Source: Roseinatronobacter bogoriensis DSM 18756 (GTDB taxonomy: Bacteria; Pseudomonadota; Alphaproteobacteria; Rhodobacterales; Rhodobacteraceae). From it: DNA of 64,000 bases. Shown one piece after another: positions 1-9,101 of this stretch; positions within the stretch are counted from its first letter, which is position 1; each line of letters opens with the position of its first letter. Both the position numbers and the translations under genes were made by a program. The stretch spans positions 696,435-760,434 of the forward strand of contig NZ_SORN01000001.1 in assembly GCF_004366635.1 (NCBI RefSeq), in the 5' to 3' direction. Below the pieces are notes generated by a model. It did not search any database. It had not been told where the DNA came from and saw nothing but the letters and a program-made list of their open reading frames with translations.

Positions 1-39
1 AACTCACCCCTTGCTTCTCGCGGCAGAAGATAGCGCAGA

Positions 40-1026
40 TCAGGGGTTCGCGCGCCAGTCCTTCAGCGTCTCATAGCGTTCATGCCCCAGAACCGAGCGC
101 GCAAGCCGCTTGATCGTATTGCGCCCCTGCGCAAGTGACCCTGCCCGCGCAACACTCGACAGAACCGCGACGGCCGATGGCTCGATCAGCGTATGTGTTT
201 CGACACATAGAACCGGTTTGCCCGACAGGCGGGCAATCTTGTGCGCCTGCGCGTTCTCGCTTTCGATGAATAACCCGAAAGCGCTTTTGCGGTAGAATTC
301 GGCCTTGAAACTGCCATGCGCCGCCAGGCGCTGGCGTTCGGCCTTGCTGGGCAGGTCCAGCATCACCAGTTGATTGTAGCGCACGCCCGTTGCGGCCAGC
401 CACGCTTCGGTCTGTGGGCGGTATTTTTCCAGACGGCTGGTCACCAGCGCCCCGATGGTCCGGGTCATCGGATAAAGCGGGCGGGCAGATTTCAGAAATT
501 CGATATAGGCCGCGCCATCATCGTTCTGGTTTTCAGATGGGTCATGACACAACACGCCATCAATATCGACACAGGCATGTTCCAGCGCCACATGATGCAT
601 GAAATTCCACTGAAATATGCGGGGCTGCAGGACGACTTCAAAAACAAGGTCGGTTTCCGGATGCTGGGTCGTGGCCCCGTAAACCGCGCCATAGATCACC
701 GTATCGCCAAGATTGGCCGCCGCAACGCGCTGGCGCACAGTGGTCATGGCCTCGCCTGTGCGAATGCTGTCATCAAGGATCAGCACCTTGCGCGGTCCTG
801 ATGTCGTGTTGCGCAGGCTATGGGTTTTTGTGGTCCCGGCCGAATAGACGCGCCCCTCAAGGTAGCTGTCCAGGTCAGACATGCGGATGTTGCCTGCCAG
901 CGCAAGCAAATTGGCCGCAAGCAGGCCACTTCGGGGCACGCCGACGACCAGATCAAGATCACGCGGCAAACGGTGCATGTTTTTCACGATAGCCGCATTC
1001 ATGTCACTGATAGAACGATAATGCAT
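40..1026 (-). CDS. Phosphoribosyltransferase-HAD fusion protein
   Basis: 328 aa with two domains. The N-terminal half is a type I phosphoribosyltransferase: the PRPP-binding loop VLILDDSIRTGEAM lies at about residues 81-94, preceded by GVPRSG at 29-34. The C-terminal half looks like a HAD-type hydrolase, with a motif I-like DIDGVL at 154-159, but later HAD motifs are not obvious. The substrate cannot be read from the sequence; the family can join or release a phosphoribosyl group. PRTase-HAD fusions can occur in polysaccharide loci, and one lies about 7 kb away, but the link is inference. The start ATG at 1026 has only a weak ribosome binding site (GAG about 10 nt upstream). Confidence 0.75.
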   Translation of the reverse strand: MHYRSISDMNAAIVKNMHRLPRDLDLVVGVPRSGLLAANLLALAGNIRMSDLDSYLEGRVYSAGTTKTHSLRNTTSGPRKVLILDDSIRTGEAMTTVRQRVAAANLGDTVIYGAVYGATTQHPETDLVFEVVLQPRIFQWNFMHHVALEHACVDIDGVLCHDPSENQNDDGAAYIEFLKSARPLYPMTRTIGALVTSRLEKYRPQTEAWLAATGVRYNQLVMLDLPSKAERQRLAAHGSFKAEFYRKSAFGLFIESENAQAHKIARLSGKPVLCVETHTLIEPSAVAVLSSVARAGSLAQGRNTIKRLARSVLGHERYETLKDWRANP

Positions 1027-1431
1027 AGATCAACTCACATTGCGCCCCTTGGGGCTATGGACCGGGCCAAACGCGCAGCCAGACATGCGCGTCACCGCAG
1101 AATATGCGGTGTGATGAAGTTTCAAAACTTCGGCGCGCGCCCTTTGTTCCCGGATTTTCTGGAACACCCGGTCTCCGCAGGGCTATGGCCGCCTGTCCGG
1201 CGGCCTCTAGCAGCGCCGAAGTGATGGTGTTCTGTGCCTGTTGCAAGATGCCACCATAAGTCACACAGGTCTGCTTTGCGGGACGGAGCGGACATTCAGC
1301 AGTGGCTTAGAAGATTCTGACAACAATAGTTGGCAAGTAGCTTCTTTTATCCTAAATCACAGTGGCAAGGTGCCAAAAAGCAAACGGCCTACGCAGTGTG
1401 AAATTCGAGACATGCGAGGGGGAGGCATGAG
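1027..1431. other. Intergenic region without a supported gene
   Basis: About 400 bases between the PRTase-HAD gene and an AT-rich orphan gene. The left half has chromosome-like composition; from about 1300 the sequence turns AT-rich, matching the gene that follows. A TTG-started frame at 1241-1435 has no recognisable content and its composition changes midway, so I do not call it. The region probably holds promoters for both divergent neighbours, but no clear boxes are visible. Confidence 0.5.
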
Positions 1432-2229
1432 TTGATTCAGCCACTTTTCAGGTTTAAAGACACTGCCATTCTCGTTTTACCATTGCTTGGGATTGTCTCA
1501 ATATTCTGGTGGTCATTCTCAAGAGGCATACCCACACCTTTTTGGCCGCTTCTATCAATAGCAGACGCAGCGAATTTGTTCTCTGGGATTTCTATCCATG
1601 TAATCGCCGCAATCTTTTTTTCTCGCGTGATGAGAGTCTTTCTTCACTACTGGCTAACCATTAGTCGCGGCTACATTCCGGGCGCGAACAAGAAGAAAGT
1701 AAAGGAATTCTGGCGGAAAATAATATACTTGATAAATCTTTCCAGACGATTTCTTAGAACAAGAAGTTCCTTCGTTGAAGTTCTTTTTGGATTCTATCTC
1801 TTTTCAATTTTTTTGTTTGGAAAAGTTAATTTGGCTTTGTTTCTGGTGACTATTTTGATTTCGTATTTAGCTTTTATGGGGCTCTACAGTCTATTTTTTC
1901 GAGTCCGAGTTCAGAGCACCTTCTTTATGCCCCCAGTCCCATTCGGAGCTTCACCTGATAGGATTTCAAAATTTAAGATTAGCTGGATAGTTACATCTTT
2001 AATATTGGCATCTTTTATTTTTGGCAGCGCGCTTAGGTTGCATCGCGAAGAAAATTCGGTATGTATTAAAACCAGTGAGGAATATATAAATGCGTCTGTG
2101 GTTTTGGCTGCTAGAGATACATTAATCATTGCACGGCATCGTCAGGATAATAAGCCAAATTATTCTGCTCTCCCTTTTAGCGCACTAGAAAAGATAGATG
2201 CAGATATGACCAACTGCGTAGTCAATTAA
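1432..2229 (+). CDS. Hypothetical AT-rich membrane protein
   Basis: 265 aa, family not recognised. About five hydrophobic segments can be seen: near residues 10-30, 45-65, 110-150 (probably two) and 185-205. A basic stretch (KKKVKEFWRK) lies between the second and third, and the C-terminal ~60 residues are soluble with two cysteines. The start is TTG at 1432, chosen because a strong GGAGG at 1421-1425 sits six bases upstream; an ATG at 1428 runs straight into a stop. The gene is clearly richer in A and T than its surroundings, with Phe/Ile/Lys codons rare in the neighbours, which points to horizontal transfer. No partner gene is adjacent. Confidence 0.7.
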   Translation: MIQPLFRFKDTAILVLPLLGIVSIFWWSFSRGIPTPFWPLLSIADAANLFSGISIHVIAAIFFSRVMRVFLHYWLTISRGYIPGANKKKVKEFWRKIIYLINLSRRFLRTRSSFVEVLFGFYLFSIFLFGKVNLALFLVTILISYLAFMGLYSLFFRVRVQSTFFMPPVPFGASPDRISKFKISWIVTSLILASFIFGSALRLHREENSVCIKTSEEYINASVVLAARDTLIIARHRQDNKPNYSALPFSALEKIDADMTNCVVN

Positions 2230-2328
2230 TGTTGAGAACTATTGGAATGTAGCTTGACCGTCCGCAATGGGCTCATCGCGTATCTTGTCTTAGCTGATAA
2301 ACTCCAGCACATGCCACGTCCCCGCAGA

Positions 2329-3174
2329 TCAGCCGGGCCGCGCCAATGATCCCGCCGCGCCCTTTTGTGGCACCCGTCCGCCCGTTGCCTCTGTCACTCC
2401 GGCGGCCGCCGTGCGGACCAACTCGCCCATATCCTTGGCGCGTTCAAGTGACAGCCGGAATACCGGGCCAGAGATGGACAGGCCCGCAACCGGCTCTCCA
2501 TGGGCGTTGAAGATGGGGGCCGCAATACAGCGCATTCCTTCGGTGCGCTCTTCATTGTCGATCGCATAGCCGCGTGCCCGCGTGTCGATCAGGTCATTCT
2601 CCAGCGCGATCCCATCCGTCAGGGACGCCGCGGTAAACCCCGGCAGGCCCTGTGCCATGATCCGCGCCACCCGAGTAATGGGGTAATAGGCCAATAGCGC
2701 CTTGCCGATCCCTGAGACATGCATCGGGCTGCGTGTGCCGGGCGGAAAGAAGGCGCGGATTGCCTCATGTGTTTCCACTTGGGTCAGGAACAAGACCTCG
2801 TCCTTCTCCTCGACCCCCAGATTGGCCGTCTCGCCAGTTTCGCGCATCAGCGTCTGCATCGCGCCACGCGCGCGTTCCGCCAGTTTGGTCCGGCGCAGAA
2901 ATGCAGACCCGACCCTGAAGGCCCCCGCGCCGACATGCCAGCGCTGCCCTTCCGCTTCCAACTCGACCATGCCATGTGCCTGAAAGGTGCTCAGAACCCT
3001 GTAGACCGTTGCTGGCGACTGGTCAGCCGCTTGCGCCAGTTCGGTCAGGGTCAGCCCGCTGCTCTCTGACAGCACCCGCAAAATACCCAGCGCGCGGTCC
3101 AGCGACTGGACAGTGTTCTGTTCGCTTTTGTCGTGAAAGGCGCGGGGGCGGCCACGGGTTCGGGGTTCTGCCAT
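2329..3174 (-). CDS. bhcR: IclR-family regulator of the BHA cycle
   Basis: 281 aa IclR protein. The N-terminal winged helix (about residues 25-85) contains LTELAQAADQSPATVYR, and the C-terminal effector domain follows with GKALLAY and the family's RGYAIDNEE-like segment. It is divergent from bhcABCD. In Paracoccus denitrificans BhcR is the glyoxylate-responsive regulator of this operon, so the same role is inferred here. I choose ATG at 3174 over the in-frame ATG at 3192 because a GAGG lies six bases upstream of the former. Confidence 0.92.
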   Translation of the reverse strand: MAEPRTRGRPRAFHDKSEQNTVQSLDRALGILRVLSESSGLTLTELAQAADQSPATVYRVLSTFQAHGMVELEAEGQRWHVGAGAFRVGSAFLRRTKLAERARGAMQTLMRETGETANLGVEEKDEVLFLTQVETHEAIRAFFPPGTRSPMHVSGIGKALLAYYPITRVARIMAQGLPGFTAASLTDGIALENDLIDTRARGYAIDNEERTEGMRCIAAPIFNAHGEPVAGLSISGPVFRLSLERAKDMGELVRTAAAGVTEATGGRVPQKGAAGSLARPG

Positions 3175-3190
3175 GATATGCCTCTTTTTC

Positions 3191-3209
3191 ATGTTTTCCG
3201 AAAAAGCAT
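3191..3209. promoter_or_regulatory. Candidate BhcR operator (near-palindrome)
   Basis: ATGTTTTCCGAAAAAGCAT is an imperfect palindrome just upstream of bhcR in the divergent bhcR-bhcA intergenic region. IclR proteins usually bind short palindromes there and often repress themselves. Assignment to BhcR is inference; several other A/T tracts nearby (3218-3290) could serve as well. Confidence 0.3.
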
Positions 3210-3292
3210 TTCAGCCGGTGAAAAAAGAATTCTGCAATAGTGTCAGAGGGTAACCCGTATTTTTCGCCCTGTAAAAAATAATTTCAAAAAAA

Positions 3293-3321
3293 TTGCAACC
3301 CTGCACCGGGGCCGATAATGT
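3293..3321 (+). promoter_or_regulatory. Probable sigma-70 promoter of bhcABCD
   Basis: TTGCAA at 3293-3298, a 17-base spacer, then TAATGT at 3316-3321. The bhcA ribosome binding site GGGGGAGGAG lies about 15 bases further on, so the leader would be short. The upstream side is A-rich, as expected for an UP-like or activator-binding region. Confidence 0.45.
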
Positions 3322-3352
3322 CCTTATAAATCAAGGGGGAGGAGTAAGCCCG

Positions 3353-4543
3353 ATGTCCACACACAACCCTGTCTTCATTCCAGGACCGACGAATATACCC
3401 GAAGAAATTCGCAAGGCCTGCGACATCCCGACTCTCGACCACCGCTCTCCGGCCTTTGCACGCCTGTTCAAACCCGCAGTTGCCGGAATACGCCGTGTTC
3501 TGGCAATGGATCAGGGGGAAATCATCATCCTTCCCTCGACCGGAACTGGCGGCTGGGAAGCGGCGATCACCAATACTTTATCGAGCGGTGACAAGGTGTT
3601 AGCCCCCCGGTTCGGGATGTTCAGCCATCGCTGGATCGACCTGTGTCAGCGCCACGGTCTGGATGTGCAGATCATTGAGACCCCTTGGGGGCAAGGCGCC
3701 CCACTGGCCGAGATAGAGGCCGCCTTGCGCGCCGATTCCGCGCATGAAATCAAGGCTGTACTGGCAACGCATAATGAAACCGCAACGGGTGTGCGCTCTG
3801 ACATTGCAGGCATTCGACGCGCCCTCGATGCTGCCGGGCACCCTGCTTTGCTGTTGGTCGATGGCGTGTCATCGATCGGGTCCATGCCCTTCGATATGGC
3901 AGGTTGGGGGGTGGATATTGCGGTTGCCGGTTCGCAAAAAGGATTCATGCTGCCTGCCGGTCTGGCGATTTTGGGCGTGTCGCCCAAGGCCTTGAACGCA
4001 ATGGAAAAAGCAACACTGCCGCGCACGTTCTTCGACTTCCGCGATATGCTGGCCGCTTATGCCGCAGGGGGCTATCCCTACACCCCGGCGGTCGGTTTGA
4101 TCGCAGGTCTGGCCAAGGCCATAGAGATGCTGGAAGACGAGGGGCTGGAGAATGTCTATGCCCGTCATCACCGCCTGGCCGAAGCCACCCGCCGCGCGGT
4201 TGCAGCATGGGGCATGAGGCCCTGTGCCGCCACCCCGGAGCTGTATTCGGATACAGTCACCGCTGTTGTGGTGCCCGAAGGATGCAATGGGACCGACCTG
4301 GTGCAACTGGCCGCTTCTAAATATGGCGTCGCCTTTGGTGTGGGGTTGGGGGAGGTTGCCGGCAAGGTGTTCCGCATCGGGCATCTGGGAATGCTGAGTG
4401 ATGTGATGTTGTTGTCCGGGCTGGCCACGGCAGAGATGTGCATGGCGGATCTGGGTTGGGATGTGCAGCTTGGGTCGGGCGTTGCAGCCGCGCAGGAGTA
4501 TTTGCGCAACTCTGCTGGCGTTGCGCTTGCCCGAGCGGCGTAA
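3353..4543 (+). CDS. bhcA: Aspartate-glyoxylate aminotransferase
   Basis: 396 aa class V PLP aminotransferase (fold type I). It is expected to transfer the amino group of aspartate to glyoxylate, giving oxaloacetate and glycine, the first step of the beta-hydroxyaspartate cycle. Visible features are GPTNIP near the N terminus, the cofactor Asp in LLVDGVSSIG (D170) and the Schiff-base lysine in AGSQKG (K196). The start at 3353 is preceded by GGGGGAGGAG; an upstream in-frame extension to 3293 lacks a site and covers the promoter. The gene heads bhcABCD, and the order matches the described operon of P. denitrificans. Confidence 0.93.
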   Translation: MSTHNPVFIPGPTNIPEEIRKACDIPTLDHRSPAFARLFKPAVAGIRRVLAMDQGEIIILPSTGTGGWEAAITNTLSSGDKVLAPRFGMFSHRWIDLCQRHGLDVQIIETPWGQGAPLAEIEAALRADSAHEIKAVLATHNETATGVRSDIAGIRRALDAAGHPALLLVDGVSSIGSMPFDMAGWGVDIAVAGSQKGFMLPAGLAILGVSPKALNAMEKATLPRTFFDFRDMLAAYAAGGYPYTPAVGLIAGLAKAIEMLEDEGLENVYARHHRLAEATRRAVAAWGMRPCAATPELYSDTVTAVVVPEGCNGTDLVQLAASKYGVAFGVGLGEVAGKVFRIGHLGMLSDVMLLSGLATAEMCMADLGWDVQLGSGVAAAQEYLRNSAGVALARAA

Positions 4544-4596
4544 CCGGGGCGCTGCCCCGGACCCCGGAGTATTTTTCGCAAGAAAATGAGGGTGAG

Positions 4597-5568
4597 ATGA
4601 AAGACATGACCGATATGTATATCCCGACCTATGATGATGTGCTTGCAGCCCATGCGCGGATCGCGCCGCATATCCACCGCACGCCGGTTCTGACCTCAAG
4701 TTATTTCAATGATTTGACCGGGGCCGAGTTGTTTTTCAAATGCGAGAACTTTCAGAAAGCGGGGGCGTTCAAGGTGCGCGGCGCGTCGAACGCGGTGTTC
4801 GGCCTGTCGGATGAGATGGCCGCAAAAGGCGTTGCCACGCATTCAAGCGGCAATCATGCGCTGTCATTGAGCTATGCAGCCGGGCGGCGGGGGATTCCGT
4901 GCCATGTGGTGATGCCGCGCACCGCGCCGCAGGCCAAGAAAGATGCTGTGCGCGGCTATGGCGGGATCATAACCGAATGCGAACCCTCGACCACTTCACG
5001 TGAGGAAGTGTTTGCAAGGGTTCAGGCGGAAACCGGGGCCGAATTTGTTCACCCCTATAATGACCCGCGCGTGATTGCGGGGCAGGCGACCTGTTCGAAG
5101 GAATTGATGGAACAGGTCGAGAGGCTGGACTGTGTGATTGCGCCCATCGGGGGCGGTGGCATGGTATCAGGGACATGCCTGACGCTGTCAAATATTGCGC
5201 CACAGGTCAAAATCTATGCAGCAGAGCCGGAACAGGCGGATGATGCCTATCGCAGCTTCAAGGCGGGTCATATCATCGCGGATGATGCGCCGGTGACAGT
5301 AGCGGACGGGTTGAAAGTGCCGCTGAAGGACCTGACCTGGCATTTTGTGAGCAACCATGTCACCGATATTCTGACCGCGTCAGAGCAGGAGATCATTGAT
5401 GCGATGAAGCTGACCTGGCAGCGCATGAAGATCGTGATCGAGGCGAGCTGCGCCGTGCCGCTGGCCACGATCCTGAAGAACAGGGACGTTTTTGCCGGCA
5501 AGCGGGTCGGCGTCATTATCACTGGTGGCAATGTCGATATGGACACATTGCCCTGGATCACGAAATAA
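4597..5568 (+). CDS. bhcB: Erythro-beta-hydroxyaspartate dehydratase
   Basis: 323 aa fold-type II PLP enzyme of the threonine dehydratase/serine racemase family. It is expected to convert (2R,3S)-beta-hydroxyaspartate to iminosuccinate. The PLP lysine is in GAFKVRG (K59), SSGNHA follows, and the phosphate-binding glycine loop is PIGGGGMVSG. ATG at 4597 follows GAGGGTGAG; the in-frame ATGs at 4606 and 4615 are further from that site. The long in-frame extension back into bhcA is not credible. Confidence 0.93.
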   Translation: MKDMTDMYIPTYDDVLAAHARIAPHIHRTPVLTSSYFNDLTGAELFFKCENFQKAGAFKVRGASNAVFGLSDEMAAKGVATHSSGNHALSLSYAAGRRGIPCHVVMPRTAPQAKKDAVRGYGGIITECEPSTTSREEVFARVQAETGAEFVHPYNDPRVIAGQATCSKELMEQVERLDCVIAPIGGGGMVSGTCLTLSNIAPQVKIYAAEPEQADDAYRSFKAGHIIADDAPVTVADGLKVPLKDLTWHFVSNHVTDILTASEQEIIDAMKLTWQRMKIVIEASCAVPLATILKNRDVFAGKRVGVIITGGNVDMDTLPWITK

Positions 5569-5583
5569 GGGGAGTTCCAGATC

Positions 5584-6747
5584 ATGAATGCACCAACCAA
5601 GTTTGACGGGCTGGAAGTGGGCTATGACGTGCCCGCGCTGCCGGGCATGGATGAGGCCGATATTCAGACGCCTTGTCTGATCCTTGATCTTGATGCGCTG
5701 GAGCGCAACATCAAGAAGATGGGCGATTATGCGCGCGCGCATGGGATGCGCCACCGCGTGCATGGCAAGATGCATAAATCGGTCGATGTTGCAAAACTGC
5801 AAGAGTCTTTGGGTGGGGCCTGTGGCGTTTGCTGCCAGAAGGTCAGTGAGGCAGAGGTGTTTGCGCGCGGAGGCATCAAGGATGTTCTTGTGTCAAATCA
5901 AGTGCGTGATCCGGCCAAGATCGACCGGCTGGCGCGGATGCCGAAGCTTGGCGCGCGCACGATCTGTTGTGTCGATGATCTGGCCAATGTTGCAGATCTG
6001 TCAGAGGCCGCGCAGCGCCACGGCACCCAGATTGAATGTCTGGTCGAGATTGATTGCGGCGCGGGGCGCTGCGGCGTGACCACCACGCCTGCGGTGGTCG
6101 AGATTGCCAAGGCGATTGACGCGGCGCCGGGGCTGAAATTCGCAGGGTTGCAAGCCTATCAGGGTGCGATGCAGCATATGGACAGCTATGAGGACCGCAA
6201 GGCCAAGATCGACGTGGCCGTGGCGCAGGTCAAGGACGCGGTGGATGCGCTGAAGGCCGAAGGGATCACCTGTGATATAGTTGGCGGGGGTGGCACAGGC
6301 AGCTATTATTTCGAGAGTAATTCGGGGGTGTATAACGAGCTGCAATGCGGGTCTTATGCCTTCATGGATGCCGATTATGGCCGGATTCTGGACAAGGATG
6401 GCAAGCGCATTGATCAGGGCGAGTGGGAGAATGCGCTGTTCATCCTGACGAGCGTGATGAGCCGCGCAAAGCCTGGCAAGGCGATTGTCGATGCGGGCCT
6501 GAAGGCGCAGTCGGTGGATAGCGGCCTGCCGGTGATTTTCGGGCGTGACGATGTGAAATATGTCAAATGTTCGGATGAGCATGGCGTTGTTGAGGACCTT
6601 GGCGATGTGCTTAAGGTCAATGACAAGCTGCGGCTGGTTCCAGGGCATTGCGACCCGACCTGCAATGTCCATGACTGGTATGTCGGCGTGCGCGGCGGCA
6701 AGGTGGAAACGCTCTGGCCCGTGTCAGCGCGCGGCAAGGCCTACTGA
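5584..6747 (+). CDS. bhcC: Beta-hydroxyaspartate aldolase
   Basis: 387 aa, alanine-racemase-like N-terminal barrel with a D-serine dehydratase/D-threonine aldolase C-terminal domain. It condenses glycine and glyoxylate to beta-hydroxyaspartate. The PLP lysine is expected in the HGKMHKS segment (K62 by comparison with D-threonine aldolases). A HCD metal-binding pair (H355, D357) sits near the C terminus, as in metal-dependent family members. GGAG at 5571-5574 precedes the ATG. Only 15 bases separate it from bhcB, so the two are co-transcribed. Confidence 0.93.
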   Translation: MNAPTKFDGLEVGYDVPALPGMDEADIQTPCLILDLDALERNIKKMGDYARAHGMRHRVHGKMHKSVDVAKLQESLGGACGVCCQKVSEAEVFARGGIKDVLVSNQVRDPAKIDRLARMPKLGARTICCVDDLANVADLSEAAQRHGTQIECLVEIDCGAGRCGVTTTPAVVEIAKAIDAAPGLKFAGLQAYQGAMQHMDSYEDRKAKIDVAVAQVKDAVDALKAEGITCDIVGGGGTGSYYFESNSGVYNELQCGSYAFMDADYGRILDKDGKRIDQGEWENALFILTSVMSRAKPGKAIVDAGLKAQSVDSGLPVIFGRDDVKYVKCSDEHGVVEDLGDVLKVNDKLRLVPGHCDPTCNVHDWYVGVRGGKVETLWPVSARGKAY

Positions 6748-6752
6748 AACTC

Positions 6753-6772
6753 AAGGCCCCTTCTGGGGCCTT
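6753..6772 (+). terminator. Intercistronic hairpin between bhcC and bhcD
   Basis: AAGGCCCC-TTCT-GGGGCCTT, a perfect eight-base-pair stem with a four-base loop, starts five bases after the bhcC stop. It is followed by AAATCCC rather than a T-run, so it is more likely a partial terminator or an mRNA stabiliser/processing site than a full stop. It could set bhcD expression below bhcABC. Confidence 0.6.
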
Positions 6773-6800
6773 AAATCCCTGAAATTGAAGGAATACCCAT

Positions 6801-7763
6801 ATGTGGATCGTGCCAGAATCCGCCATTCCCGGCCTTGTCGATGAGCAATCGGCCTTTGATGCCATCGAGGCCACTTTTGCCGCCATGTCGCGCGGTGATG
6901 CCTATAACTTCCCTGTCGTGCGCGAGGCGTTGGGGGAGGGGCGGCAATATGGGTTCAAATCGGGGCTGGACCGGGTTGGCGCGCTTCTGGGTGTCAAGGC
7001 GGGCGGGTATTTTCCCGGCAATGCAGAGCGCGGCATCCCCAACCACCAGAGCACGGTTTACCTGTTCGACCCCGATAGCGGCAAACCCACAGCGATGGTG
7101 GGCGGCAACCTGTTGACGGCGCTGCGCACGGCGGCGGCCAGCGCGATTTCGATCAAGCATCTGGCGCGGGCGGATTCGGAGGTGTTGGGCATGGTTGGTG
7201 CGGGCCATCAGAGTGCGTTTCAGATGCGCGCCGCCGTGCGGGCGCGCGGCTTCAAGAAGGTGATTGGCTGGAATTATCACCCCGAGATGTTGTCGCGCCT
7301 GGCTGATACCGCGGCGGAACTGGGGTTGCCTTTTGAGGCGGTCAGTCTGGAGCAGCTTGGGGCCGAGGCGGATGTGATCATCACGATCACATCGAGTTTT
7401 GATGCGATCGTGCAAGATGCGCATATTCGCCCCGGCACGCATCTGGCCTGTATGGGCACGGATACCAAGGGCAAGCAGGAGGTCGAGGCCGCTATTCTGG
7501 CGCGCGCTTCGGTGTTTACCGATGAGGTCGCGCAATCGGTCAGTATTGGCGAGGCGCAACATGCGGTTGCCGCCGGGCTGCTGAGTGAAGGGGCGATTAC
7601 AGAGATTGGCGCGGTGATTAACGGCGCACATGCCGGGCGCGCGGGTGCCGAAGAGATTACTGTGTTCGATGGCACAGGCGTGGGCTTGCAAGACCTGGCG
7701 GTTGCCTCGCGCGCGGTGGAACTGGCTGTCGAACGTGGCCTTGCGCAACAGATTGCGTTTTGA
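6801..7763 (+). CDS. bhcD: Iminosuccinate reductase
   Basis: 320 aa, ornithine cyclodeaminase/mu-crystallin family. It is expected to reduce iminosuccinate to L-aspartate with NAD(P)H, regenerating the amino donor used by BhcA and closing the cycle. The Rossmann dinucleotide loop is MVGAGHQ (about residues 131-137), and the family segment GGNLLTALRTAAASA precedes it. GAAGG lies just upstream of the ATG. It is the last gene of the bhc operon, separated from bhcC by a hairpin. Confidence 0.92.
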   Translation: MWIVPESAIPGLVDEQSAFDAIEATFAAMSRGDAYNFPVVREALGEGRQYGFKSGLDRVGALLGVKAGGYFPGNAERGIPNHQSTVYLFDPDSGKPTAMVGGNLLTALRTAAASAISIKHLARADSEVLGMVGAGHQSAFQMRAAVRARGFKKVIGWNYHPEMLSRLADTAAELGLPFEAVSLEQLGAEADVIITITSSFDAIVQDAHIRPGTHLACMGTDTKGKQEVEAAILARASVFTDEVAQSVSIGEAQHAVAAGLLSEGAITEIGAVINGAHAGRAGAEEITVFDGTGVGLQDLAVASRAVELAVERGLAQQIAF

Positions 7764-7883
7764 ATTAGGCGCGGGCCGCCCGGCGAGCGCTTGAATGCGC
7801 GGGGAAATCATCCGATAACACCCCGATTGCGGCCCGAGCGGAGAAATGACAGTGGTGATGCGTGACGTGAACGGGCTGGCGGG

Positions 7884-9101
7884 GTGATGCTGGCTGCGCC
7901 ATCAAATGGTGGGCCAGATGCCAAAGCGGCATCCGGCCCGCGCCTATGCATTGCGACCGGGCGCTATTTGCGCAGCGGTGAAACCTTCGTCAACCGGCAT
8001 ATCGAGCGGCTGTTCGGGGGCAATACAGTTGTTGTCTGTGGCCGCCGTACCGGGCAGGACAGTCTTGGCAAGCCGGTTTTCAGTCGTTTGCGCGCTGTGA
8101 TGAACCCGGCTGATCTGGTGCTGGCACCGTGGCATCTATTGCAGAATTATCATCGGTATCGCGCCCCATTCGTGCCGTTTGGCATGTCGCGGCGTCAGCT
8201 TGTGGCCTTTCTGGAAGGTGAGAGGGTCGATGCTGTTCTGGCTGAGTTCGGTTCTCAGGCGGTGTCGATCTGGCCTGTCTGCAAGGCGATGGGGATTCCG
8301 GTGTTCAGCTATTTCCGTGGCCGAGATGCCAGCCGCTACCTGCAAAGCGCCAGCCGGGTTGAGGGGTACCGGCGTATGATGCCCAATCTGGCCGGGGTGT
8401 TTGCAGTATCGCAGTTTCTGCTGGATAATCTGGCGGCACAGGGGCTGTCGCATCCGAACGCATATGTGGTGCCCAGTGGCACAGATGTCGCGGCGTTCAG
8501 TCCGGGCGAGAAAACGCCCGGCCAGATGCTGTTCGTGGGCCGGTTTGTTGAGAAAAAGGCCCCAAAACTGACGCTGGATAGCTTTCTGGCGGTCGCAAGT
8601 CAGCACCCCCATGCGCGTTTGGATATGGTGGGGGATGGGCCGTTGCTGAATGCGTGCAAGGCGCTTGCTGCAAGCTCAGGTCTGGGGGACAGGGTTGTGT
8701 TTCATGGCAGGCAAAGCAGTCTGCAAGTGCGGGCGCATTTGTCGCGCGCCGATATATTTGTGCTGCATTCTGTGACGGGACAGGATGGCGAAACCGAAGG
8801 CTTGCCAAGTGCAATACAGGAAGCCATGGCGGCGGGTGCTGCGACCCTGAGCACCCGCCACGCGGGTATTCCCGAACTGGTCGAGCAGGGTATTTCCGGC
8901 ATCTTGGTGGATGAAATGGACGCGTCTGGCATGCGTGAGGCAATGAATACCATGCTTGCTGATCCCGCAACAACCCGTCAGATGGGCGTGCGGGCTCGTG
9001 AAACGGCATTGGAACGGGTTGACTACCGGCGACTTTACCAGAAGGTGGAAACCGTGATCCGTCAGCAGATTGACGCAAATTCAGGGGCAAAGCGCGGATG
9101 A
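7884..9101 (+). CDS. GT4-like glycosyltransferase
   Basis: 405 aa with a GT-B fold. The C-terminal Rossmann half is clear: LFVGRFVEKKAP, DMVGDGPL, then VTGQDGETEGLPSAIQEAMAAG, the nucleotide-sugar-binding E-x7-E region typical of GT4 enzymes. No signal peptide. It probably adds a sugar to a surface polysaccharide intermediate at the cytoplasmic face; donor and acceptor are unknown. The start could be GTG 7884 or ATG 7887; neither has a strong site. The next gene overlaps its stop by four bases, so the pair is translationally coupled. Confidence 0.82.
   Translation: MMLAAPSNGGPDAKAASGPRLCIATGRYLRSGETFVNRHIERLFGGNTVVVCGRRTGQDSLGKPVFSRLRAVMNPADLVLAPWHLLQNYHRYRAPFVPFGMSRRQLVAFLEGERVDAVLAEFGSQAVSIWPVCKAMGIPVFSYFRGRDASRYLQSASRVEGYRRMMPNLAGVFAVSQFLLDNLAAQGLSHPNAYVVPSGTDVAAFSPGEKTPGQMLFVGRFVEKKAPKLTLDSFLAVASQHPHARLDMVGDGPLLNACKALAASSGLGDRVVFHGRQSSLQVRAHLSRADIFVLHSVTGQDGETEGLPSAIQEAMAAGAATLSTRHAGIPELVEQGISGILVDEMDASGMREAMNTMLADPATTRQMGVRARETALERVDYRRLYQKVETVIRQQIDANSGAKRG

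Noticed and set aside
1241..1435. 64-aa frame ending in the start region of the AT-rich gene
   Set aside because: TTG start without ribosome site, mixed composition and no domain; it only appears coupled because ATGAGTTGA happens to contain its stop.
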